Shown in pieces: positions 52,619 through 61,817 of a DNA stretch of 64,000 nt; position 1 is the stretch's first letter, and each line of letters begins with the position of its first letter. The notes beneath the pieces were generated by a model. That model was not told the DNA's origin. It worked only from the letters and a program-made list of their open reading frames with translations, and did no database searches. Made by a program: the position numbers and the translations under genes. Origin of the DNA: Nigrospora sphaerica (lineage: Eukaryota > Ascomycota > Sordariomycetes > Amphisphaeriales > Apiosporaceae); contig JAGVVL010000021.1 in NCBI GenBank assembly GCA_018287875.1, positions 744,001-808,000 of the forward strand, in the 5' to 3' direction.

Positions 52619-55335
52619 TTACATTGCATCGTACGGGCCCATATTTAGATAAGAACTATTCTCAATCGGCCAGGTCCAGTCGGAAGGTGTCATGTTCACC
52701 ACATCGTCCAGTAGGTCCTGGTTCCGGTCCCACAGCCCTGGCACGAGCAACATATCCCACTGGATATCCGGGGCCTGCATGACTGGCAGACCGGTCGATT
52801 GCCCCATTGCATGAAAGACGCCTGGATGAAAGGAATCGAACCCATTCGCGTAGGATAACTCCGTACTTGACGAGAAGAGCCGTGGCGGTCGCGATCGCTG
52901 TTGGTGGGCTCGCCAGCCTGTGTTGATAAACGGCTGCGGCTGCTGTGATGATTGGCTGTGAGGCTGATGATGTGTAGCACTGGCCATGCTTCCGACCACC
53001 GCTGAACACGGGCTTGAGCTTCCGGCCGTCGATTGCATGCTAACGGGGTTTTCATTGTCGCGTATTGTGGCTAGCCCTGACCCCATCTGACCGCCGAACA
53101 GCGTTGATGTAGGTTTCCCGTTAACCACGCCGAGAGCCTTGGCAAATTCGCTGGCGATCTTGGCGAAACGTGCACTTGTACCGTTCATCTCGACGGTCAT
53201 GAGAATATCGTGCACCTTGCGCACAGCGTCGGTCAGCTCGGCGATGCTGTATGGCTCAATGAGTGAGTTGTGGACCAGCAGAGCCTCGAAGTTGCGATCC
53301 TGGTCGGACTGGGACGCCCGGGCATCTGCATGGTATTGCGTCTCGTGAGGCGCGAACTCCCACGCCTGGTTATTACCCTTAGACGAGTCCTCTGGGGGCG
53401 AGACCGAGTCGGGAGAAACGAGTCGCAGAGTGATCTCCATGCTAGCCAGATAGGCCCAGTAGACGTCGAACCACGTGACGCTGTTGAAGCAATCGCCGTG
53501 CCATAGCTCCACAAGGAGCGAGATGCAACGCAGAGCCGACGTAACACAGATGGTGCTTAGCCGAGTTATCAAGTAGGCGTCCGCGCCCAAATCTTGCCTT
53601 TTGTTGGTGGCCTCAACCTCCTTCAGCAGGGCGTTCCGCGTCAAGAGGCCTAAGGTGCACTGGTACGTGACGTGCATCAACATCATGGCCCGCCACGTGC
53701 TGTCGGGTACGCGCTGCTTGGCCGAAGTCGGCCTCAACTCCGGCGGCAAGTTGGCCTGCCAGGCGACGAGGCGTCCCAGGTGGTAGATGGTTTGGCGGTA
53801 CTGACTCGTGGGGTCTTTTGCTGGGCCACAAGCATCCGCACGGACACAGCCTACGATACGCCATAGACGCGACGTATGCTCGATGAGTCGGTAAGGCTGG
53901 CCGTAGGCACAGGCCAATATGTTTTCATCGGGGAAATCGACGTCAACCTCTCGATCATCGATGGCCGTAGGGCGACCGAGGGCACAGCATATGCTTTGCT
54001 CGTAGCCGTACAAGGTCCACCATATGCGTTTGCGCAGCTCTCGTGTGACGGGGTGGAAGGACGCGGAGATGCTCTGGCGGTGCATGCCTAGGGCCACGGC
54101 CAGACGACAAGCGGTCCCGTGAAGGGTCCATGCGCCCGTCCTGTCGTTTGTATTGTTGGCATAAAGGGACATGAGCATCAAGGCGCAGAGGTTGGGCAGA
54201 CCCAAGTTTAGCACCACCGAGGGCAGCTCATTAGCCTTGGCGTAGTACCTCCGCTGGAACGCTAGCGAATCTTGGCTCTGTGGAAGTGATTGGGAGCCAA
54301 GCACGTAAATCATGTACAAACAACGAAGCCACCCCACCGACACGTTGTCACCATTGTTGACCGATGGTCTTATTGTGCGCCATATCTCCTCATAGACGTT
54401 CTGGAAGGTTGGCCGGTGAAATATGACAAAGTCAGGGTGAACACGATGAAAAAAGGCATCGATGCAGGCATCTGATTCGCTTCTCGAAGGCAGCGCCAAG
54501 CCATGTGCGGGAATGCAGTGTCGCAGATAGTCAGGTGTGCAGGTTTTCCAACCGCTCACATCAATCGGGTTCGTTCCGATGAGGTCTGCTTCTGAGTGAG
54601 TTGAGTAGGTCGAGGCGGCCGGTGCGGAAGAGGCTGTCGCTTTGCCGTCGGTATTGCTATACGTCGAGTCCGTGATGGGCTTGCCAGTGAATTCCGAAGC
54701 CATGGGATGCGACTGCTTGTTATCTCTCGCACCCGCCAGCTTGGATCTGTCAGCCATGAGACTTCGCAGTTTTGAAACGAAGCCAAAGCTCCCAGATGGA
54801 CCAATGTATTGACGGCAACCGCTTGTATCCTGGACTAGGCTCATGTTGCGATCGTTGCGTTCCAGCCTGGTTTGGGGGTTTATAGGGGCTGATTGAGAGG
54901 AAGCGGATGGGCTAATGAATTCTGATGAGGTGCCATTAAAGGGGGGTTCCGTGTTATCTCTGTCGGAGGTGGCCTCGGGCATTTCCACGCCCATCTCGTG
55001 CCCAAAAGCGATCAGTTCCTCGCTTGTGGCGCCGCTACCTAGCTGAGGATGAATGCCGTGGACCAGGGTTTCGAGTACGTGATATCTGTGATTCAGGCTT
55101 TCGACACTTCCGTATATCCTATGTTTCCGAGGAATCGTTGTTGTACACTCGATTTGAGCCTTGAAACAACTTTCGCAGGGCGCCAGCTCGTCCTCTTGCC
55201 CCTCGGTCTGGTCTCCCTATCCGTTGGAGCATTGCGGAGACGCTGACACTTGCTTCGCCTGGTCTTGCAGTGGTCGCAGCTGAATTTTGCTCGCTTCCTT
55301 TGGGTGGCTGGTACGCGCCGTTTCGCTTTCTCCAT
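52619..55335 (-). CDS. Zn2Cys6 transcription factor with fungal_trans domain, two exons
   Basis: Model complement(join(52619..55194, 55242..55335)), 889 residues. The 47-bp intron (donor GTCTCC, non-standard; acceptor CAAG) splits the zinc cluster. Exon 1 gives CDHCKTRRSKC and exon 2 gives CESCFKAQIEC, together the six cysteines of a binuclear cluster, preceded by a basic RKRAK stretch. A short linker with NHRYHVLETLVHGIHP follows. The middle-homology (fungal_trans) domain has HPDFVIFHRPTFQNVYEEIW, the WTLHGTACRLAVALGMHR helix and WWTLYGYEQSICCALGRP. Such proteins are nuclear activators or repressors of metabolic or development genes; the target is unknown. A C/T-rich tract on the coding strand about 20-45 bp upstream is a likely promoter element. 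It appears intact. Confidence 0.85.
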
Positions 55336-56556
55336 GTCCTGGCGTTGAACTGCTTGAGGGGGGGGAAGGGGGCAGGGGCTACCGGTGTAGGTTTGGTATC
55401 TGGCCTAGGAATATGAGCGGAGGTTGCTGGTTATTTGTAGATGAGACAGCCCGTCCTTATGATTCTGAACAAGACTGACGTTTCAACTAACCAATGGCAA
55501 TCCATGAAAGATCGCAACTTTCTTGTTCAGAATCTCGATTCTTTCCCCTCTTGTCTAAGGTAACACGCAAAGTTCACGGACATCGAACGCGACTAGATTG
55601 CCGCAGTGTTTACTTTAACCGATACTCGAATCACAATGATTGATGTCGATCGATACATGGGACCGGGGGGTGGGGGGAGGGGGTTGATTGGGACACTTGA
55701 GCCCTCAAATAATGCTCGATTCCTAAGTACCTAGAGTATGGGGTACGGCTAGGCTACGCTGAAAACATGCGACGTCCGGTGTTCCCCAGCAATTTCACCA
55801 TCCCCTCGAATAGCTGTGTTCTCTATGCCTCCTCACCCTTGACGATGGTGCCATACGGAAATCTTGCCATTTATAAATGCTGAAGGTTCAGTTGTGACCG
55901 CTGTTCTCTTAGCATCAAATAGCTGGATTTGGTAGGATTGATCACGGCTATGGAACGTTTCATAAAGGAATTGGCGAGTCGTGACTGTGGAAGTACTGAC
56001 AGGAGGTAGGAAGAGGTCACCCATGTCTCAGGCTAGAGGCTCTATACGCATACGTCAAACTTCCTAGGCCGCGGATCGAGAAAAGACCGGACATCGAGAG
56101 CCTCTCAGATATTAGCCTCTGGTATGGTGGTGGAATATGACAAATGGTTGTTATCTAAAATGTGGGTATTTGTGGGTTCAGAATGCGACGGCTTTAGGTT
56201 TAGAGACTAGGGAGTTGGGATAGCGCGTGGGGCGCCTTGAAAGGGCCATAACTTTCTGACCGCAAGCTTTTTAAGAAAGGCTAAATTACTTCAGCACATA
56301 ACTATTTTCAGATGACTCCGATGATTAGTAACGAACCAGCAAGCAGTGGTAGGTCCGGAGCAGTCCGCTCGAGAAGCGCTAATGGAACAACCGCCATCAT
56401 CATTACATATCGCCCACGGGCGACCTGGGCTCTTGGGCGCTTCTCGGTGCCTGATCCACTAGGCTATCCTCATACTCTAGGCATCACTCCATCGCGGGAT
56501 TATCGTATCGGCATTGTGGCCTGGGAATAGTGCCACTGATCTTTGAGGGTGGGTTA
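55336..56556. other. Promoter side of the regulator and spacer
   Basis: G-runs on the plus strand at about 55356-55380 and 55657-55682 are C/T tracts on the coding strand of the regulator. A small minus-strand frame at 55833-56024 (63 residues, start MGDLFLPPVSTSTVTTRQF) has some coding character and a GTGAGG after its end, so it may be an exon of an unrecognised gene. Nothing else supported. Confidence 0.4.
55833..56024 (-). CDS. Possible small gene or exon, 63 residues
   Basis: ATG start. The peptide includes FLYETFHSRDQSYQIQLFDA and FINGKISVWHHRQG, with balanced composition, unlike surrounding chance frames. No family recognised and no downstream exon found. Confidence 0.25.
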   Translation of the reverse strand: MGDLFLPPVSTSTVTTRQFLYETFHSRDQSYQIQLFDAKRTAVTTEPSAFINGKISVWHHRQG

Positions 56557-57943
56557 GGTAAAAATCACTGCACAAAAGTCTGCGCACAGGCCACCCCCCT
56601 CGTGCCAACTTCACGACATCAACATAACCACCTTATCTCTTCATCTGCCCATAACTCGCTCAATTAGCCATGGATATGCACGAATTTGGTCGCATTTTAA
56701 CCGCAGAGCGTAAACCTAACGGACAGTTTAGCCCTGAGGCTGTCGCGGCTATTGTAGCTTTCGCTATATGCGGTCAACCGCATAGTGCCATTGCGAAGGC
56801 CTTCGGAACGCGTCGACGCGAAACTATCACCAACCTTGTGAGGCGCGTCACTCAACGGGAAACAACAAAACCTAAGAAAAGAAGTGGTCGACCGCGTAGG
56901 TTGACCTCTCGACAAGAGCGCTACGTATTTCAATTAATACGGAGGAAGCCGCGCGCCACGTGGAAAGAGATCTGCGTCGAGAGAGACGCTTTCTTCGACA
57001 CTCGACTTAGGACCTTCTCTGCAAGGACGGCGAAGCGCGCTCTTCGTAAGAGACATATCGGCCACTAGCGCGCTGCAAAGCGTATTCTCCTCACTAAAGA
57101 AGACGCCATACAGAGGCTTCGTTTCTGCCGTGAGTGGTCCTCTAAAGAGGCTCAAGAGCTGCTTATACGATGCCTCTTCTCGACGAATGCACGATTCAAA
57201 ACGAACCCTCTAAACCTGGCGAATGGGTGTTCCGATACGCGCGCGAGCGCTTCCGTGAGGACCTCGTGAACCCTCTACCACACTCGAGGCCTCGTATCAG
57301 CCTTATGGTATGGGGTATGGTGTGGCAGAGGGATGACAAGTCTGGGATGTCCCCCCTCATTTTCTATGAGGGTGACCCGGACTCTACACGTAAGGGCTTC
57401 ACCTCTGCCCGCTATATGGAGGTCCTAGAGGAAGGACTCGTGCCTCTATATGAGGCTGGAGACCTCTTCATGCAAGATAATGCGCGTATACATCGCTCGC
57501 ATGCGGTCCGGGACTTCCTCGAAAGTAAGGGCATTTGGACGATCAAGTGGCCTGCTCATAGCCCCGACCTCAACCCTATTGAGCAAGTCTGGAGGGCCCT
57601 AAAGCTTAAGATATATGAAATCGAGCCTCGTTTTCAATATCTGAAGGATAACATAAACGATTACGCGTATGCGAGGGAGATAATCGAGTTGGCGTGGAGT
57701 GAGCTAGATCACGGCCTCATTTTGAAGCTATTGAAGTCAATCCCACGGCGTATAGCAGCGGTACTTCGCGCAAGAGGCTGGTATAGCCATTATTAAACTA
57801 CACTTCGAGAGCTCTCTATTAAAAAAAACTACTTGATTTGCTATTGAATTAAGTACGTGAGTTGTAATAAAAGTTGAAGGGTAGAAATTAGCGGGTGGTT
57901 GGTGATGTAGTCTGTGCGCAGACTTTTGGCCAGTCACTTTACC
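56557..57943 (+). mobile_element. Tc1-like transposon, 1387 bp
   Basis: Imperfect terminal inverted repeats of about 32 bp share GGTAAA near the tip and CAAAAGTCTGCGCACAG inside (56557-56589 and 57912-57943). TA duplications lie at 56555-56556 and 57944-57945. It encodes one DDE_3-type transposase, now broken. Confidence 0.85.
56670..57796 (+). pseudogene. Tc1-family transposase, one stop and one frameshift
   Basis: Frame 1 (56670-57068) has the N-terminal paired-type helix-turn-helix (AICGQPHSAIAKAFGTRRRE), a GRPR-like hinge (KKRSGRPRRLTSRQ) and a second helix set, then TAG at 57066. Reading resumes (RAAKRILLTKEDAIQRLRFC) and shifts near 57180, probably through one lost base, into the frame ending 57796. 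That frame has the DD34E catalytic residues: LLDECTIQN, FMQDNARIHRS and HSPDLNPIEQVW, and the Tyr-rich end GWYSHY. All three acidic residues remain. Confidence 0.85.
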
Positions 57944-57945
57944 TA

Positions 57946-58239
57946 CTTGGGTGGCACCCAGGTCGCGAACGCAGGCGCCGCTTCAGCTGCCGAAGATAGG
58001 ATGCTGAACACTTAAAGAAGGGCCTTTAAGCTAGCTTACGCAGACATACAGGACTGAAACACGGGGGCTTTGCCAGCAGAGGAACGGCAGAAAGGGAAGA
58101 CAGGTGTTACGACCCAGAAAGATCGAAGCCAAGAAAAGTGGCTGAGCAATGCACGAGCCACCGAGAACCTCGCCAGCCACAAAGGAAACCACCGATGGGG
58201 AAAGGTAACAAAGGAACATCGGCCGGACAAGAGAAACAC
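57946..58239. other. Spacer after the Tc1 element
   Basis: Nothing recognised in this short stretch. Confidence 0.35.
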
Positions 58240-58660
58240 TGTTAGGATCAGAAAGACTTCCTGATCGGGAAGGAAGGTCACGTGATGGATCATGGCCAAG
58301 ACTACATGATCCAACATGGATCGATGGATCGAGTCGTCGAGCCATCGAGCCGGATCATGGGATCGACTAGTCGATCCAACGATCCAACGGTATCAGTGAG
58401 GAAATGATTTAGTACATAAGTTGGAAGGATTTCCTAGTTAAACAGTCATTACCTCAGTGATCAATCTAAGCATCTATCTCACCCATAGATGGGAGTAACC
58501 TCCTAACGACCTATTGTGAAGATCCCGACCAGCTACCCAGTCAAGCACCTCAGTTCATCAGTTACCCTACGACTAGTGTTCAAGCTAGACAGACGCTCTC
58601 TGTCCCTGATTGTACAAACCCTACGTCACGCAGTACTTAGGTATAGCGTTCGTTACAACA
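58240..58660 (+). mobile_element. Possible degenerate solo LTR
   Basis: Starts TGTTAGGATCAG and ends near GTTACAACA. It is rich in GATC-containing words (GGATCGATGGATCGAG, GTCGATCCAACGATCC), as seen in some fungal copia-type LTRs. No target duplication matches at the ends I chose, and no second copy is in the window, so this is tentative. Confidence 0.25.
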
Positions 58661-58769
58661 GGCCAAAAGAGGATCATGTAAGGGTTTTGGGTGATCAGAG
58701 AAGTGTCAGCAGTGTAAGCACAGTAGCGTTAGTTGCGCTTTCGGCTCCGCCGCCCGGGCGTCAATAAAT

Positions 58770-58788
58770 TGTGTGTGTGTGTGTGTGT
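58770..58788 (+). repeat. (GT)n microsatellite
   Basis: Nine GT dinucleotides. Confidence 0.9.
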
Positions 58789-58789
58789 A

Positions 58790-59415
58790 TACGTACATCC
58801 AGCTGTTTGCAAGGATGTGCTTGGGTATCTCCTGACGCCGCAGGGGCTTCTGAATTGACCGCCAATCGTCTGCCGTGGGCTGGGATACATACGCATTGGC
58901 GACGAAAGCGTATAGTGCAGCACTATCGGCTGCCATGAGTAGCAGCATGGCGGCCCAGCCATGTGTGGAAATCGCGACTACAGCCGATCGTGATATTGTA
59001 TCTGGCTGTAAGGTCCGCCACAAACGGTGTCTGCAATGAGGCCTACACAGGCATCCCCTTACGGCACATGCCTCTTCCATTTCTGTAGGACGGTACGGCA
59101 ACGAATGAGGCCACTTGCACAAACGCCAAACTCCCTCGCCAGCTCACGAACTCGCTGCGGTGGGTTCGGGTCCGTGACGAACTCAGTAGCCTTGTGGACC
59201 GGGACCAGGGCATCGACTGCCTGTGACTCGATCGACAACAGAACCACTAGATCTGGTGCTCTCAATGCCGAAAACCCCTTTTCCATATGACGTCCTAGCA
59301 ATGATGTTCTGCAGACTGGGTATTTAAATAATGCCTTCTCGTACTTCAAAAACCAAGTATCCCTCCATCCGTCTCTCCGATGGCCAAGTTGCTGATACGA
59401 CCATTTGGGAGGCAA
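58790..59415 (-). pseudogene. Possible decayed gene, minus strand
   Basis: Two minus-strand frames look protein-like and abut: 59415-59059 (APDLVVLLSIESQAVDALVP, RVRELAREFGV) and 59122-58706 (GWAAMLLLMAADSAALYAFV, then ADDWRSIQKPLRRQEIPKHI). No splice pair that joins them in phase was found, and the second runs into the GT microsatellite. Family not recognised. Confidence 0.3.
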
Positions 59416-59635
59416 AATACTTCTACCACGTCACTGTCTTGTCTGATTCCAGCAGAACACCCTACTAAAGAATTCACTGCCAGCATACAGTCGCGTCAAA
59501 ACAGCCACCCGGATAGAATTTCAAGTGGGAATGACATCCCTTCCCCAAAATTTCCAAGGCTGCAAGCCAATAAAACATGTCTGTTTTGACGACAATGTTT
59601 AGAAAATTCAAGTTATTGAAAACAGAAACGAAGAT

Positions 59636-60175
59636 ATGAGCAGTGCCGATGATACCGATCACTCTTATACTGCTTTGAAGCCCTCTATCCGATATTCATC
59701 AGCAGGAACATCCCTTGAGCAACAGAAAGAGATACAAGGTGTTGGAAGATGCCCAAAAAGTGGCGGCTGCACACTTGATAGATTACCGAACATACCGCTA
59801 AACTCGGCGGGAAGCGAGCTTGGCCTTTTTCCTACGCTTATTCCGGACATCGAACTAAAGAAGAAACCGGGAAAGGCCTGCATTTCTCTCCAGGCGGGAT
59901 ATGGAAAGAGAAACACCAAGCTTATACGTTCAGCTCACCCCGATTATGAAACATCTGGTGGCAATCTCAGGAGAGGAGAGTTTCGTCCGAAGAGAAGACC
60001 ACAACCCAAAGGAAACGGGAGCGCCATGCAGGCAAACAAGATCGAAGAGTGCGATGTCGCACCTGTCAGTGAGGATGAAGTGTGCTGTGATGTCCTGGTA
60101 GATATCGCAATCGATAGGTCGTTCACCGGGATGCTATGGCGAAAAGTTATGGATTGGGTAAAATGGTTTACGTAG
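59636..60175 (+). CDS. Hypothetical protein, 179 residues
   Basis: A single-exon ORF with ATG in an AGATATGAG context. The N-terminal half is polar with two cysteines (GRCPKSGGC); the middle is basic (RRGEFRPKRRPQPKGNG); the C-terminus is acidic, then hydrophobic (SEDEVCCDVLVDIAIDRSFT, LWRKVMDWVKWFT). No signal peptide, membrane helix or domain recognised. Coding status rests on composition and length only. Confidence 0.4.
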   Translation: MSSADDTDHSYTALKPSIRYSSAGTSLEQQKEIQGVGRCPKSGGCTLDRLPNIPLNSAGSELGLFPTLIPDIELKKKPGKACISLQAGYGKRNTKLIRSAHPDYETSGGNLRRGEFRPKRRPQPKGNGSAMQANKIEECDVAPVSEDEVCCDVLVDIAIDRSFTGMLWRKVMDWVKWFT

Positions 60176-61440
60176 GCGTTTGAAACCGTTTGGAAGAAGT
60201 CGACATAACCTCGCCCAGCTGTTGATTCTGCATTTCGTAATAGATAAATTATATCATCACTTGCTGATACAAGGTGGACCAGAAAGGTCAGAGAGCTCGA
60301 TAAGTAACTCTTTAATAAGACGTTGAAGGGACTCAGAGACTCAAATCAACCTTCGTTTACAGCTCCCACAATTTTGTGGTCAACAGCAGCCAGCAGGCCT
60401 GTGTTCAGGTCACGCCAGAACGCCCTCACTAGACCTTTTCGCAATATCCTCCGCTAGAGCAAAGCGACGAGCGAGTGATTCGTGGTCTAAACAATGGAAG
60501 AGGTTGGTAATATTAAGCGAAGCGAGAGCAAGGTACCTAGAGGAGTTTCACGCCAGAAACAATTCGGCAACTGACTGTGAAGGGCTTCGCTGGTTACTAG
60601 TTAGATAGACCCATAGTCTAAGTGCTCTCTATACGAAAGGGGAGGAGGGACGGGAAGAAATGAAAGCATCGGGATGCCCGTCATACGCCAAAACGTTCAG
60701 AAGAGGCCGAAACTTCATTCATGTATCTGAGACCTCGCTGACGAGCTTTGCCAGAACTGGATGACGGCCAGGCAGGACTGCCTCAAAAGCCGACCCAAGA
60801 CACAGACCTCCATAAGAGAGAAAATATTTTTGGAATTAAGAGTCTCCTCTTTCTTTACCGTTTAGGGGTTGAGAATAGTAGAGATAAAGTTTTGCCTATG
60901 AAAAATCATGCGTTGACCTGGAAGCTTGTGTCGGCCCAATCGGAGCTGCTGCGACATGGTACAACCTTTCATGAAGGTTGATTTATCAGCTGGCAGCGGT
61001 ACGGGCAATCTACCCAGAACCGGAGACGCCCAACAGCTTCTCCATTTCCATAAATTGGCAGGAGGGATGCGAGGGTTGGTTTGGACCAGTTTTACCAACC
61101 ATTAGGCGCACGCAACGGCAGGAGATCACTCCACCGCAATGGAGAACGCAATGGGGTCGCCTGCTCAGCTCCCTAGGCGACTTCAACCCCGGAAGTGCTC
61201 CGGCGTTCTGTCACCAGCGTGAATCTGACATTTAGTGTAGCTCCAACGCAGGTGGAGAAGCAGCCACTAGCGTTTCAACCAGTCCCTGGGTGCTCATTTA
61301 GTGCTTTGATGTCGTATGAGACAGCCACAGGATTCCCGGACAGAAACTATAAATTGGGGCGTGATAGGCCGATGTTAATGGTTGCTTTGAGTCATACTTA
61401 CGAAGTCAAATAGGTCTTAGATAGCGACATGCCTCCAGGC
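60176..61440. other. No gene recognised
   Basis: About 1.3 kb with only short frames on both strands and no tandem repeats. No splice-linked exons found. Confidence 0.4.
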
Positions 61441-61630
61441 ATCGGTGGATTTATACCGCGCTGATCTCGGTAGGCAGGTGAGATCGCAGGCAAATTGGGA
61501 TGATGTGGTAGCAACAAGTTTTTGTATCCGGCCGGACATGAGCCTGGGACGGCTTTCCTGGACTCAAACAGGTAGGGATCACCATGGCCCAGGTCGGTCT
61601 CCAGGTGTACGAATGATGATAATAATACCC
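61441..61630 (+). mobile_element. LINE 3'-end relic
   Basis: Matches the 3' UTR of the Tad-like LINEs in order but with many changes: GCTGATCTCGGTAGGCAG, GGCCGGACATGAGCC (copy 1 GGCCGGACGTCAGCC), GGCTTTCCT, then GGTCTCCAGGTGTACGA and a short ATGATGATAATAATA tail. It is a diverged, extremely 5'-truncated insertion of a related family. Confidence 0.65.
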
Positions 61631-61817
61631 CACGGAATCAGGGCGGCTAGCTGACCCCCAGTAGCATTGATTACTGTGGAGCACTCATTCAAGTGTATGA
61701 CTGCCACAACGGGCTTAGTGTCATTAACATTCCTCTGCCGGCGGCTTTGCCTTCGCTACGACAGTCGTTCCAGCAATTTTTCTCTACGCCCAAACCCAAC
61801 GGTGTAAAAGCTGCGCA

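Noticed and set aside
55355..55683. G-quadruplex regulatory element upstream of the Zn2Cys6 gene
   Set aside because: G-runs are present, but C/T-rich promoter tracts are common in fungi and nothing here distinguishes a functional quadruplex.
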